Shown piece by piece: positions 45,972-55,604 of a DNA stretch of 64,000 nt. Below the pieces are notes generated by a model that made no database searches, was not told the origin of the DNA, and was given only the letters and a program-made list of their open reading frames with translations. Made by a program: the position numbers and the translations under genes. Source of the DNA: Clostridia bacterium (lineage in GTDB: Bacteria > Bacillota > Clostridia > UBA1212 > UBA1255). Where the stretch lies: contig JAEFAM010000006.1 in assembly GCA_016287565.1 (NCBI GenBank), positions 1 to 64,000 on the forward strand. The letters are read 5' to 3'. Within the stretch, counting starts at the first letter, position 1. Each line of letters begins with the position of its first letter.

Positions 45972-47639
45972 TCAGCCGGTTTTGCCGTCGATATTAAGCA
46001 CGCTGCCTCCGAGCTCGTCAATATCTTCCCGGCTGTGGGTGATGATCAAGACGGGGCTTCCGTCTGCGCACAGTTCCGTCTTGATAAAATTCACGGCGGC
46101 GGCGCGGGAGGCCGGATCCAGCCCTTTAAGCGGCTCGTCCAGCACCGTCAGGCTCACACGTTTTCCCGCGTTCCTGAGCGCCTCGCCCGACAGCGCCGCC
46201 CTTGCCAGGGAGACCCGCTGCCGCATGCCGCCCGAGAGCTCCCCGGGCCTTTTTGCCGCGTCATCCTCCGTCAATCCCAGCTTCCGCAGCAGCGCCCCGG
46301 GCCTGCTGTCAGCGTCGCCTGCCGCACCGGCTCCCGCTCTCAAGGACCGACCGGCGGGAGCCGCCAGAGCCACGTTCGCCGCGGCGGTCCTCCAGGGCAG
46401 CAGCCGCGGCTCCTGAAACAGGAATACTACGTTGTGATCGACGCCGGACACCGTGCCGGCGTCTCCTTCTTCGAGACCCGCAAGTATCCGGGCAAGAGTG
46501 GTCTTGCCGGAGCCGGACGCGCCGGTGAGGCAGGTGACGCCTGAAGGTATCGAGGCTGAATAATCTGTGAACACGTGGTTGGAGCCGTATGATTTGGAAA
46601 GGCCGCGGATCTCTATTGCCGCGGGAGCTGCGGGGCTATATTTATTCGTTGCGGTGATTCCGGAGTTCGGCGCGTCTGCCACCGACGAAACTCCGGGCTC
46701 CGGCTCTGCGGTTGCCGGGGCGTCCCCGGAACCGTCCGGTCCTGCAGTTGCCGCCGCCTCTCCATCGCTCGCGGATGATTCGTTGTCCCTCGCGGCCTCG
46801 GCGGTTTTTCCGCCTTGCGCAGGCGCCGCGCTTTTAACGAACCGCTTCACGGCCAGCCTGATTGCCGCCTCCATAATGACGCTCAGGATCACCACCAGCG
46901 TTGTCCAGGCGAACAGATCCGTCATTTCCAGGTATATTTTCGACTCGTACAGCAGACGGCCTATCGAGATCCTGGGCAGGCAGAGCACTTCGGCGGCAAT
47001 GCCGGATTTCCAGGCGAGGCCCAGCGAGGTGATCACCGACGAAAGATACGCCGGGAGCGCGGAAGGGAAGTAGACGTGGGCAACCGTGCGGAATGCGCCT
47101 AAACGGTATATCTTCGCCATTTCCAGGAGGTCTTTGTCAACGGAAAGCAGCGCGGTTTTAAGCGCGTCCCAGACGATGGGAGTAACCAGAAGGAAAACAA
47201 TGAAAGAAGGGATGTTGCCCGCGGGGAGCCAGACCAGGGCCAGTATGATGAAAGAGGCAACAGGTGTGGCTTTGGCGATGCGGCCGACGGGTGCGGCGAC
47301 GGCTGAGATCCAGGAGGACCAGGCGGTCAAGGCGGCCAGCACGGTTCCGGCGAGGATGCCTCCGAGGTAGCCCAGAAGTATCCTGCCCAGCGTTTGCCCG
47401 GTGGCTTTCCACAGTTCCGCCGTGCCGGAGAGCCGGAAAAGCCGCTTGAACACGGATACCGGGGAAGGGAGCAGCAGCTCCGAATCGACCCGCAGGGACA
47501 ATATCATCCACAGCCCCAGCCAGAACGCTGCCACTCCAAGCACGGTCAATACGACCTTTACGGCTTTCAGGGCGGCATCGTTCTTTTCGGGACGCTTATA
47601 AAACGTGCGGACGTTATCGTCTGTGCGGGTGCGTTTCAT
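45972..47639 (-). CDS. ABC transporter permease-ATPase fusion (SsuC/SsuB-like)
   Basis: One 555-residue chain contains both transporter parts. Residues ~1-270 are a SsuC/TauC-type permease (SELLLPSPVSVFKRL, TLGRILLGYLGGILAGT, a coupling loop AKIYRLGAFRTVAHVYFPSA, LGLAWKSGIAAEVL). Residues ~270-345 are an Ala/Ser/Glu-rich linker. Residues ~345-555 are the ATPase: Walker A GASGSGKT (373-380), Q-loop FLFQEPRLLPW, signature LSGGMRQR, Walker B VLDEPLKGLD and switch His in ITHSRED. These are usually two genes. It overlaps the binding-protein gene by four bases (ATGA), the usual coupling. The fusion order, permease then ATPase, gives a homodimer the full 2+2 set. Confidence 0.88.
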   Translation of the reverse strand: MKRTRTDDNVRTFYKRPEKNDAALKAVKVVLTVLGVAAFWLGLWMILSLRVDSELLLPSPVSVFKRLFRLSGTAELWKATGQTLGRILLGYLGGILAGTVLAALTAWSSWISAVAAPVGRIAKATPVASFIILALVWLPAGNIPSFIVFLLVTPIVWDALKTALLSVDKDLLEMAKIYRLGAFRTVAHVYFPSALPAYLSSVITSLGLAWKSGIAAEVLCLPRISIGRLLYESKIYLEMTDLFAWTTLVVILSVIMEAAIRLAVKRFVKSAAPAQGGKTAEAARDNESSASDGEAAATAGPDGSGDAPATAEPEPGVSSVADAPNSGITATNKYSPAAPAAIEIRGLSKSYGSNHVFTDYSASIPSGVTCLTGASGSGKTTLARILAGLEEGDAGTVSGVDHNVVFLFQEPRLLPWRTAAANVALAAPAGRSLRAGAGAAGDADSRPGALLRKLGLTEDDAAKRPGELSGGMRQRVSLARAALSGEALRNAGKRVSLTVLDEPLKGLDPASRAAAVNFIKTELCADGSPVLIITHSREDIDELGGSVLNIDGKTG

Positions 47640-48643
47640 TTCTTGTAGTAGAGCGCGTCCCCGGGCATCGTTCCGCCAACGGAAGCGGGATTTGCCGCGA
47701 AGAGCACGCCGTAGAATTCAGTCAGGATGGAGACCATCTCGTCTCCGTCGATGTAAACGATGTTGCAGTTGGGCAGCGCCTTTTTCGCCACGGCGGCCGC
47801 GGCAACGATCCCTGCCTCCGCGATCATTTCGGACGCTTCGTCGATATTTTCATTTACGAATTTCACAGACGCTTCGTAATCGGAGAGGAATCTGTCCAGC
47901 ACCGCCTTGTGGTTTTCGATCACGTCTGTCGAAACGCTGATGCAGCCCTGCACCGCTTCGCCTTCGCTGACTTTTTTCCACTCTTCGGTGAGGTTCAGCG
48001 CGATGCGCAGGTCGGGATTTTTGGTGAGGGCGTTGGTGACCATAGGTTCGGGCAGCATGCCGATGGTGACCTGGCCGCTGATGAGCAGGGTGGCAAGCTC
48101 GCTGTGTTCCGTCTTGTATTCCACCTCTACGTTGTCAAGACCGTTCTTTTCCAGAATGTAGTTGAGGATGTATTCGGGGGTGGAAGCCTGGCCGGTGGCG
48201 TAGATCTTCTTGCCCGCCAGATCGGCGATGGAGTTGATGGTGTTGCCCGCTTCCAGAACGTAGAGGACGCCCAGGGTGTTGACGGCGGCAACTTTATACT
48301 TGCCTTCGGTCTTGGCGTTGACGACGGCGGCCAGATTCACGGGCAGCGCGGCAACGTCCAGAGACCCGCTGAGCAGGGCGGCGCGGATCTCGTCGGGGGA
48401 GGAATAGATCTGCACGTCGTATCTTCCGGCCATGGAGCCGCCTTCTTTGGTGTCGTTTATGAGCTTCGCCATGCCCATGCCGGTGGGGCCGGACAACGCG
48501 CCTACCTTGAGCACGTAGTCGTCGTTGACGTCCGGTGTCTCGGAGCCTTTATCTTTCTTTCCGCAGGCGGTCAGGGCCGCCGTGAGGACAATGACCAGCG
48601 CGAGCATTGACGCGATGAGTTTTTTTGTTTTTTCCATTTTCAT
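47636..48643 (-). CDS. NMT1/SsuA-like substrate-binding lipoprotein
   Basis: A 335-residue lipoprotein (lipobox Cys 27, LTAC). The fold is the SsuA/NMT1 group: VGALSGPTGMGMAKLI, ALLSGSLDVAALPVN, NTINSIADLAGKKIYATGQ, LATLLISGQVTIGMLPEPMV and ISVSTDVIENHKAVLDRFL. Such proteins bind sulfonates, nitrate, pyrimidine precursors or metals; the ligand is unclear. GAGAG precedes the ATG. It lies 61 bases downstream of the regulator gene and is coupled to the permease-ATPase fusion, together making a complete importer. Confidence 0.88.
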   Translation of the reverse strand: MKMEKTKKLIASMLALVIVLTAALTACGKKDKGSETPDVNDDYVLKVGALSGPTGMGMAKLINDTKEGGSMAGRYDVQIYSSPDEIRAALLSGSLDVAALPVNLAAVVNAKTEGKYKVAAVNTLGVLYVLEAGNTINSIADLAGKKIYATGQASTPEYILNYILEKNGLDNVEVEYKTEHSELATLLISGQVTIGMLPEPMVTNALTKNPDLRIALNLTEEWKKVSEGEAVQGCISVSTDVIENHKAVLDRFLSDYEASVKFVNENIDEASEMIAEAGIVAAAAVAKKALPNCNIVYIDGDEMVSILTEFYGVLFAANPASVGGTMPGDALYYKK

Positions 48644-48704
48644 GATGAATCTCTCCTTTGCAGGTTTTATATATTTATGTGAATTCGAATATTCTGTTAA
48701 CGCC

Positions 48705-49505
48705 TTAACCCGCGCCTGCCAGCCGTTTCAGCCCCTCCGGGTCAAGTATCTCGAAGGATCTTTCGGTCTTGCGTATGAGCCCTTTTTCAACCAGGCTGTC
48801 GATGGCCCGGTACAGGGAAGCGCGTCCCACGTCGATGGCCTTGGCCAGCGCGCTCATATTGACGTTTTCGGTTGTTTCGGAACCGCCTCTGCTGCTCCTG
48901 TAGAGGAATCCAGCCAGCTTGGCGTCCGCGCACTGGGCCGTGAAGTCAACGATCCTGGCGTTGAGGAACCTGATCCGCTCGGAAAGGAAACAGATGTACG
49001 CTTCGGCAAATTCCGGCACGGTCCGGACAAGCTCCCGGACGACGTCTCCGTCAACGAACAGCACGGTCAATGCGTTGTCCGCCCGTATCTCGGTGACGTA
49101 GTTGCCGCCGGCTGTGGAAGCGGAGACGCTGCCGGTGGTGTTGCCGGCGCCGCTGTTGGCGCCCCGGCCACCGGCGTTGACGCCGCCGGCGCCGTTGCCG
49201 TGCTTCGCGTTTTCGCAGAACAGTCCCGCCGCTCCGAAAATGCCGCCCTCCGTCAACCGGTTCAGCAGCACGGTCTTGTCGCCTCGCCGCGTTACGCTGA
49301 CGCTGCCGGAGATCACGAGCCCCAGCGCCTTCCTGAACCGCTCGGGGGAGTAGATCAGCTCGCCTGCTTCGAAGGCCCGGACGTCATCCTTCGCCGCCGC
49401 GGCAATCTCCCTGCGCTTTTCTTCGGGAAGCACGCCGAAAAGCCGGTTTTCCGTCAAAAGTTCTATGGCTTTTTCAGTTGATTTTTTGTCTTCCGGCAAT
49501 TTCAT
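48705..49505 (-). CDS. Crp/Fnr-family regulator with glycine-rich insertion
   Basis: I start at ATG 49505, preceded by AGGAGAAAGC. The 266-residue protein has a cNMP-type beta-roll (FGVLPEEKRREIAAAA, GELIYSPERFRKALGLVISG, LTEGGIFGAAGLF), the long dimer helix (FAEAYICFLSERIRFLNARI) and a winged helix (NMSALAKAIDVGRASLYRAIDSLVEKGLI). Between the beta-roll strands a 32-residue Gly/Ala/Asn-rich stretch (GNGAGGVNAGGRGANSG and more) is inserted, unusual for the family. No Cys cluster of the FNR iron-sulfur type is seen. It heads the importer operon and probably senses the transported compound or a derived signal. An 18-bp palindrome sits at its own transcription start. Confidence 0.88.
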   Translation of the reverse strand: MKLPEDKKSTEKAIELLTENRLFGVLPEEKRREIAAAAKDDVRAFEAGELIYSPERFRKALGLVISGSVSVTRRGDKTVLLNRLTEGGIFGAAGLFCENAKHGNGAGGVNAGGRGANSGAGNTTGSVSASTAGGNYVTEIRADNALTVLFVDGDVVRELVRTVPEFAEAYICFLSERIRFLNARIVDFTAQCADAKLAGFLYRSSRGGSETTENVNMSALAKAIDVGRASLYRAIDSLVEKGLIRKTERSFEILDPEGLKRLAGAG

Positions 49506-49595
49506 ACAGCTTTCTCCTGTGTCGTGCGTGGCAGGTGTCGTGGTCGGGCGAGGCTGGTGCGAGGCCTGGCGATGCGGCCTTCGCAGGCCACGTTG

Positions 49596-49613
49596 GTGTC
49601 TCATATGAGACAC
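49596..49613 (-). promoter_or_regulatory. 18-bp palindromic operator at the transcription start
   Basis: GTGTCTCATATGAGACAC is a perfect palindrome covering roughly +1 to +17 of the operon promoter. Its size and symmetry fit a Crp/Fnr dimer site, and its place suggests repression by the operon's own first product. Confidence 0.7.
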
Positions 49614-49618
49614 AACGC

Positions 49619-49647
49619 ATTATAAACTCGGAGCTCGGTTTTGTCAA
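49619..49647 (-). promoter_or_regulatory. Strong reverse promoter of the Crp-ABC operon
   Basis: Full-consensus TTGACA (49642-49647), 17-base spacer and TATAAT (49619-49624) on the reverse strand. Confidence 0.9.
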
Positions 49648-49679
49648 CAGCTGATTTTTGGAAAGTGTGGGTTGCTGAA

Positions 49680-50090
49680 GTGAAAAGGTGAGTTCTAAGA
49701 ATGGCGCGGCGCTGTCTCGAAGGAGTTTGTTCATAAAAAATCGAGGGAATCTAACGGTTTTTGTTAATTCCCTCGAAACATTATTCCGCCTGCGCTGTCT
49801 CAATAAGGCTTCTTTGTGAAAATTCGAGGATCTGAGCAATTTTGATGTTGACCCTCGAAAGCGGCAGCGCTACGCGCTGCCTGTAGGACGCCGGCGTGCC
49901 GTTATTGGTATAAGCGACTCCGAAAATGAGCATAAACGTCAGGGATTTTTGCGTTTCCCTTTATTTCCCTCGAAGAGAGCAGAGGAACCCAAGACACGAG
50001 CCAATCAAATGAACATAAACGTCGAGGATCTTGGGAAAAAACCTTATTTCCCTCGAAAAAGCGACAGATAGCGATCTCGCTTTTCGAAAA
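49680..50090. repeat. Composite repeat family B, copy 2
   Basis: About 400 bases without a gene. Segments with CTCGAA/TTCGAG arms alternate with GCGCTGTCTC phrases, and at 49925-50030 the sequence is the near-exact inverse of 38100-38215 (AATGAGCATAAACGTCAGGG and ATTTCCCTCGAA). Also present is a GGCAGCGCTACGCGCTGCC palindrome at ~49862-49880. Confidence 0.75.
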
Positions 50091-50123
50091 ATGGACATAA
50101 AACGATATTCAGTCCCCTCGCGT

Positions 50124-51068
50124 CTACCTTTCCTCCACGCAGATCTCTGCGGCGAACTCCATGCCTTTGGCCAGCGCGGCCTTGGCGTCGAAAATGTTGA
50201 CGGGGCCGCCATTGGCGAAGCACCGCTCAGGCAGACCGAACAGGAAGCCGGCAAGGAGATTATCGCCGGCGCCCACCGTGGAATAGCAACGTTCCACTGG
50301 CAGGGCGGGGCAGCTTATTGACGTCAGGGGGGAGGAGAAGCGGGCGCCGTCGGGACCCAGGCTGAGAAGGACGTTGGACGCGAGCTGGCCCAGGACCGCG
50401 GCAATAAAGGACGGCCCGGCGTCGCTGTAATCCATGACCGGAGGGTCATATGAATAGTCGAAGTAATTGCCCGTCAACGCGTCGAAAAGCCTTCGGCCTT
50501 CGGCCAGGTTGGGCTTGATCAGCCAGGGGGAAGCAGCCGCGAGGGCGGAGGCGGACATTGACGCGCAGTCGATGGCCACGAGGGCGCCGCGCCCTTTAAA
50601 AAGCGAGGAAATCCTGACGACGGAGGAGGGGCTGACGCCTTCGGGGAGCGCGCCGGAGATGCAGACCACGTCGCCTTTTTGCAGGCGGGGGGCAAGCATA
50701 TTGCCCAGCGTCAATACGTCTTCATCGCTGGCGCGGAAGTCGCGGTAGCAGATGCGTGTCTCGCTGCCGTCGGAAGCGTCGTTCAGCGAAACGTATTCGC
50801 GAAGGTTGCCCGGGACAACGAGGTTCACGGCCTCGATGCCGGTGGCTTTGAGCATCGCCATATATTCGTCAGCGCCGTTTTCGCCCGTAAGCACAAAGGC
50901 CGGAGCGTTGACTCCGTGCCTCAGAAGCGCCGCGGAAACGTTGACGCCCTTGCCGGCGGCAGCGCGTATCCGATGGCGCGTATAATTTTCCTGTCCGCGC
51001 GTGATCCCGTCCATCGCGAAATGGACGTCGATCACCGGGTTCAGGGTGAGGGTGTAGATCATGCTCAT
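50124..51068 (-). CDS. PfkB-family sugar kinase (1-phosphofructokinase-like)
   Basis: A 314-residue PfkB/ribokinase-type kinase. It begins IYTLTLNPVIDVHF, the typical FruK/LacC start, with AAGKGVNVSAALLRHG near 37-52, CISGALPEGV, LIKPNLAEGRRLF, and STVGAGDNLLAGFLFG near 265-280 (catalytic Asp in GAGD). The start suggests fructose-1-phosphate or tagatose-6-phosphate as substrate. The first ATG (51068) overlaps the ftsH stop by four bases, so it is translated by coupling to ftsH, an uncommon pairing. No PTS gene is nearby. Confidence 0.85.
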   Translation of the reverse strand: MSMIYTLTLNPVIDVHFAMDGITRGQENYTRHRIRAAAGKGVNVSAALLRHGVNAPAFVLTGENGADEYMAMLKATGIEAVNLVVPGNLREYVSLNDASDGSETRICYRDFRASDEDVLTLGNMLAPRLQKGDVVCISGALPEGVSPSSVVRISSLFKGRGALVAIDCASMSASALAAASPWLIKPNLAEGRRLFDALTGNYFDYSYDPPVMDYSDAGPSFIAAVLGQLASNVLLSLGPDGARFSSPLTSISCPALPVERCYSTVGAGDNLLAGFLFGLPERCFANGGPVNIFDAKAALAKGMEFAAEICVEER

Positions 51069-53230
51069 TGAACGTCACCGAAGCCGTCGCTGCCGAAGCC
51101 GTCGCCGGCAGAGCGGCCGGAATCGGAGCCGTTATCGCTGCTCCCGGCGGAGTCGCTGCCTGCGTTGTCCGGCGCTGCCTCGCGTTCGACGGGCTCGGGG
51201 TCATTGCCGGCCACGGCGTCGACACGGCTCTCGGAACCGTCGCGTGTTACGTCGTCGCTGCGGTGCCCGGCATTGTCCCTGACCTCCGCCACCTTGTCCT
51301 TGAGATCCGCCACGCGCTTCTTTCTGGCCAGCTTTTCCTGCTCCGCCTTCTCCTTCTCGATCCGCGCCTGCTCGTCGATGATCCTGGCCGCTTCCGGCTC
51401 GTTCTCGCGCAGGAAATTCATAAATTCCTCTCCGGTGATGGTCTCCTTCTCGAAGAGCGCTCCGGCAAGTTTATCCAGCGTGTCGCGGTGTTCGGACAAT
51501 ATTTCCTTCGCCCTGGCGTAGCTTTCCGTGGTGATCCGGATCACTTCCGCGTCGATGCGCTCCTCAGTGGCGTCGGAGCAGTTGACCGAAGAAGAATCCA
51601 GGAGGTACAGCGAATTTTTCTGCTCCCAGGCGGTAAAGCCGAAGCCATCCAGCATGCCGTAGCGCGTCACCATTGCCCGGGCAAGCTCCGTTGCCCGTTC
51701 GATATCGTTGGAGGCGCCGGTGGTCATAAATCCGAACCGCACCTCTTCAGCCGCTCTGCCCGCGGACAGCGTGATTATCTCATTGAGAATGTCATCTCTC
51801 TTATAAAGCACTTTCTGCTTGCTCGCCACCTGCAGCACGTAGCCCAGCGTGCCGGAAGTCCTGGGGATGATGGTGATCTTGTGCACCGGTTCGGTGTGCG
51901 CCAGCAGCGCGGTGACAAGGGCGTGGCCGGTCTCGTGGTACGCCACGATCTCTTTTTCTTCGTCGGACATCACCCGGTTCTTCTTCTCTTCGCCGGCAAG
52001 TATGATCTCCACCGCTTCTTCGAGCTCCGCCTGGCCGACCTTCTTTTTCCCGGCCCTGACGGCATGCAGCGCGGCCTCGTTGATGATGTTTTCCATATCC
52101 GCTCCGGAGGCGCCTGCGGTAGCCCTGGCGATCACGTCAAGGTCGATATTGTCCTCCATCTTCACGTCTTTTGAGTGCACTTTCAGTATCGCCACCCGCT
52201 CTTCCTGGTCGGGGAGGTCAACGATGATGCGGCGGTCGAAGCGGCCGGGGCGCAGCAGCGCCTTGTCCAGCACTTCCGGCCTGTTGGTGGCGGCAAGTAT
52301 GACGACTCCTTTGGATGAGTCGAATCCGTCCATCTCGCTGAGCAGCTGGTTCAGCGTCTGCTCACGCTCTTCATTGGAAAGGAGGCCGTTGTCACGGCTT
52401 TTGCCGATGGAGTCGATCTCGTCGATAAATACGATACAGGGAGCGTTTTCCACTGCCTGCCTGAAAAGGTCGCGGACTCTCGACGCTCCGACGCCCACAA
52501 ACATCTCAACGAATTCGGAACCGGACAACGAGAAGAAAGGCACTCCCGCTTCTCCGGCAACGGCTTTCGCCATCAGCGTTTTACCTGTTCCGGGAGGTCC
52601 CACCAGCAGCGCGCCTTTGGGAAGCCTGGCGCCGATCTCGGTATATTTCTGGGGGTTGTTCAGGAAGTCGACGATCTCCACCAGGGATTCTTTAGCTTCC
52701 TCCTGTCCCGCCACGTCCGCGAACGTCTTGCCCGTGGACTTCTCTGCATAGATCTTGCTGGTGTTCTTGCCGAAGGACATGACGCCGCCGCCGGAACCCA
52801 GGCGCTTGGAGAGGATCCGCATGGTTATGAACATAAGGAGGCCTATCAGCAGGATCGGCACGCCGTAGTAGAGCAGGTAGTCCAGAAGGGTGGCTCTCTG
52901 GGCGATGGGGGACTTGTAATCCACGCCGGATTCGGCCAGTTTCGCCGCCAGTTCCTCGTCGGATACGGCAAGTATGCCTGTGTAGTAATACCTGTTGGTG
53001 CTTTCGAAATCAGTAGGTTTGATGGTGATCTTTTCGGCGGATTTGTCCAGCTCCACGCTCTCCACTTCGCCGTTGTCAAGCATCTCCAGGAATTTGTTAT
53101 ATGATATCTCCTTCGTCATGGGAGCTGTAAGCTTCGGTACGATCAGGCTGGTGATCAGCACCACCGCCGCGATCATAATAAGGTAGTATACGAATACCGG
53201 TATTTTTCTTTTTCCCTGATTATTTGCCAT
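51065..53230 (-). CDS. ftsH: ATP-dependent zinc metalloprotease FtsH
   Basis: A membrane protease that degrades misfolded or regulatory proteins. I start at ATG 53230 behind AGGAGA; a longer frame to 53323 lacks a site. The 721-residue protein has two N-terminal TM helices (~9-30 and ~125-145) flanking an outside domain, Walker A GPPGTGKT (211-218), Walker [11 protein letters not shown], the second-region RPGRFDR, and the zinc motif HETGH (432-436). The last ~100 residues are a long charged helix followed by a Ser/Gly/Asp-rich tail, longer than usual. Co-translated with the sugar kinase. Confidence 0.97.
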   Translation of the reverse strand: MANNQGKRKIPVFVYYLIMIAAVVLITSLIVPKLTAPMTKEISYNKFLEMLDNGEVESVELDKSAEKITIKPTDFESTNRYYYTGILAVSDEELAAKLAESGVDYKSPIAQRATLLDYLLYYGVPILLIGLLMFITMRILSKRLGSGGGVMSFGKNTSKIYAEKSTGKTFADVAGQEEAKESLVEIVDFLNNPQKYTEIGARLPKGALLVGPPGTGKTLMAKAVAGEAGVPFFSLSGSEFVEMFVGVGASRVRDLFRQAVENAPCIVFIDEIDSIGKSRDNGLLSNEEREQTLNQLLSEMDGFDSSKGVVILAATNRPEVLDKALLRPGRFDRRIIVDLPDQEERVAILKVHSKDVKMEDNIDLDVIARATAGASGADMENIINEAALHAVRAGKKKVGQAELEEAVEIILAGEEKKNRVMSDEEKEIVAYHETGHALVTALLAHTEPVHKITIIPRTSGTLGYVLQVASKQKVLYKRDDILNEIITLSAGRAAEEVRFGFMTTGASNDIERATELARAMVTRYGMLDGFGFTAWEQKNSLYLLDSSSVNCSDATEERIDAEVIRITTESYARAKEILSEHRDTLDKLAGALFEKETITGEEFMNFLRENEPEAARIIDEQARIEKEKAEQEKLARKKRVADLKDKVAEVRDNAGHRSDDVTRDGSESRVDAVAGNDPEPVEREAAPDNAGSDSAGSSDNGSDSGRSAGDGFGSDGFGDVQ

Positions 53231-53462
53231 GTCGATTCTCCTGTGATCCGGGCAGGCGCCCTCCGGCCGGTCTTCCGGCGTCGATCTTCCGCTTTTTCGC
53301 GGTTCGGGAACTGTTTCCCGCATATACGTGCGCGTACGTACGCGTCAACGTTTTTATTATACACGACAATTGTGAAAAATAAATGACATTTTGTATATAA
53401 AAGATGGCGCAAGGCGGCGGAGGGAGGCGAAAGGCGGTGAAAGGCCGGATAAAGCGGCGGGG

Positions 53463-53497
53463 CAAAAAAGCGGCGGGGCGCTGTTCGCGCCCCGCCG
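53463..53497 (-). terminator. Terminator of the beta-propeller lipoprotein gene
   Basis: GGCGGGGCG and CGCCCCGCC form a nine-base stem around a seven-base loop, followed on the reverse strand by a T-run (53464-53469). Confidence 0.9.
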
Positions 53498-53533
53498 GCT
53501 GACTGAAAACGTAAGTTTTCCTTTCGGAACTTA

Positions 53534-55411
53534 TCAGTTCCGCTCTTCTTCCACCGTTACGGTGACGGTGAAGCTGAGATTCTCGTCGCCGCCCATCACG
53601 ACCTTGACGGTGGTGGTACCGGTGCTCTTGGGCGTTATGACACCGGTCTTGCTGACGGTGCAGATCGACTCGTCCGCCACTTCAAAGGTCATCAGATATT
53701 TAGAAACGCCCGCGTCGACCATTGCCGGATAATCCTTGTGGGACTTGGTCTTGTCGTTGTACGCCTCGCCCCAGGTCTCGTCCTCGAATACCACGAAGCC
53801 GCGGATCTGGACCTTGTGCTTCTTTCCGCCGTCCTTCATATAAACGGTGATGTTGTCGTAGACAGGTTTGAAGGAGACCACGTCGGGCTCTTTCAGATTG
53901 TACCTGAATCCTTCGCCGCGGACGCGCAGCTTGAACGTCTGGGAGAGGCCTTCATAGTGCATCGTGATCTCGGTGTCGCCCACGGCCTTGAGCGTGGCTA
54001 CGTTGCCGGTTATGGAGATGATGTTTTCGTCGTAGCCGTCGAAGGTCACTTTAGAAACGTCGGTGATCTCGTGCTTGCCCAGGTTGGTGTCGTACCAGTA
54101 CATAGGTATGGTGTACGTGCCTTCGCTGAGCAGTGTCAGAGCATGCTGAGGCAGGGAACCGATGGCGATGGGCCAGAACTCGGCGGGAGCTTCCCAGAAG
54201 TAATCTTTGATGAGAGTGCCCTTGCCGTTCTTGTCGGAAGAGGTGACCTTGCCTTCGTAATAGGTGATGGAAACGTGCTGGAAGCGGGTGGGCCATTTGC
54301 CCCAGTTGTCGCCGCTGCCGTCGTAATATGCGTAACCAACGAAGAGATTGTCCTTCAGCTGGATGTGACCGTCGGGACGCTTGGAGATACCCATATTATG
54401 GCAATACTGGGCGATGCCGGTGCGGATGATATCTGCCTGTGTGAAGTGGATGCCGTCGTCGGATTCAAACAGCGCGATGCCGGAGGTGGCGGAGAAACGG
54501 TTGAAGGTGGAGAAAGCCACGAACTTGCCGATGTCTTCGATGTATACCACGTCGCAGGAGTCCTGAGAGCTGTCCGCCGTGTAGGAGAATCCCTGGTAAG
54601 TCATATTAGCGGGCCAGTCGAAGGTGGCGGGAGCGGTGGCAACTCTGGTGAATCTGCCTTCTCCGCATACCCACTGATAGTAGATGTAGAGCGTTCCGTC
54701 AACGAGCACGAAACTGACCTCGCCGGCGCCCCACTGGCTGTCGGCTTCGTCAAAGTAAACGATGGGCTGAGGATCTCCGCCCCAACCGGTGCCGTTCCAC
54801 TTCTCGTAAGGACCGTCGGGCTTCTGGGAGCGGGCAACGAAAACGTTGTTATTGATTCCGCCGTTGGTGCTGACGATGGTGGAAGTGTATCCGATGTAGT
54901 AATATCCGTCGAAGTAGATGACGCCGGGGTCGCAGACGGAATAGTGGTCCATGGAGTCCGGAGTCGGTCTCAGCACGACAACCTCTTTAGACCAGGTTTC
55001 ACCGTTGTCGTCGGAATGTTTGTAGGTGAACCAGTCCCACTCGCCGGAGGTTCCGGGGGTAGCGAACCAGGCGTCGATGGATCCGTCGGGATAATAGATG
55101 ATGGACGGGCCGTAGCGGTAGCCCCATTTTCCGTTCAGCGGAGCGAATACGTCTTTGCCTTCGTCGGTAACGGCCATCGTCACGTGCTGGTCGGAATTGG
55201 GTTCGACCTTCGCCAGCGTATCGGTGAATACTTTAGCGGGATCCGCAGTAGGAGCCGCGGTGGGACCCTCGGTGGCGTTGTCCTCGGTAGCCCCGGGTTT
55301 ATCTGTTGCGTTCACGTCGTCGCCTCCCTTGGTGCAGCCAAAGAGCAGCGCCACTGCCAGAAGCACTGCCGCGGCAATACACGTAAAGATAAGGATTTTA
55401 GCTTTTTTCAT
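53534..55411 (-). CDS. Lipoprotein with beta-propeller glycosidase-like and Big_2-like domains
   Basis: Start is ATG 55411 after GGAGG; the ATG at 55426 lies before the site. The 625-residue protein has a lipobox Cys at 26 (LFGC), a Thr/Ala-rich linker, and residues ~75-395 that look like a five- or six-bladed propeller (GPSIIYYPDGSIDAWFAT, HSDDNGETWS which is an Asp-box, DPGVIYFDGYYYIGYTS, FVAFSTFNRF). This resembles sialidase/GH43/GH117-like folds. The C-terminal ~200 residues have bacterial Ig-like Big_2 strands (SICTVSKTGVITPKSTGTTTV). Probably an exported glycan-binding or hydrolysing protein. An extended -10 TGATATAAT lies at 55443-55451 on the reverse strand. Confidence 0.7.
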   Translation of the reverse strand: MKKAKILIFTCIAAAVLLAVALLFGCTKGGDDVNATDKPGATEDNATEGPTAAPTADPAKVFTDTLAKVEPNSDQHVTMAVTDEGKDVFAPLNGKWGYRYGPSIIYYPDGSIDAWFATPGTSGEWDWFTYKHSDDNGETWSKEVVVLRPTPDSMDHYSVCDPGVIYFDGYYYIGYTSTIVSTNGGINNNVFVARSQKPDGPYEKWNGTGWGGDPQPIVYFDEADSQWGAGEVSFVLVDGTLYIYYQWVCGEGRFTRVATAPATFDWPANMTYQGFSYTADSSQDSCDVVYIEDIGKFVAFSTFNRFSATSGIALFESDDGIHFTQADIIRTGIAQYCHNMGISKRPDGHIQLKDNLFVGYAYYDGSGDNWGKWPTRFQHVSITYYEGKVTSSDKNGKGTLIKDYFWEAPAEFWPIAIGSLPQHALTLLSEGTYTIPMYWYDTNLGKHEITDVSKVTFDGYDENIISITGNVATLKAVGDTEITMHYEGLSQTFKLRVRGEGFRYNLKEPDVVSFKPVYDNITVYMKDGGKKHKVQIRGFVVFEDETWGEAYNDKTKSHKDYPAMVDAGVSKYLMTFEVADESICTVSKTGVITPKSTGTTTVKVVMGGDENLSFTVTVTVEEERN

Positions 55412-55503
55412 GATTGATTCCTCCAACCGGAATGATGCCTTGATTATATCACATGCGGCGTCAATATAAAATCATATTTTTCAAAATTTTTGTTTAAATA
55501 ATG

Positions 55504-55532
55504 TTTACTTTTGTCCGCTCCGTATATATAAT
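55504..55532 (+). promoter_or_regulatory. Promoter of the YegP-like gene
   Basis: TTTACT at 55504-55509, 17 bases, TATAAT at 55527-55532. ATG 55605 follows AAAGGAGAA. Confidence 0.75.
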
Positions 55533-55604
55533 ATAGGCAACAAGGGGGGAACGGCGCGCTTTTTCATTGCCTTTACCACCCGAAAACGTAAAGGAGAAAT
55601 TAAA

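Noticed and set aside
53738-55417. 559-codon frame antisense to the propeller lipoprotein
   Set aside because: GC-rich shadow; composition (Val, Gly, Asp rich) is typical of an antisense frame, and the opposite strand has a lipobox and Asp-box.
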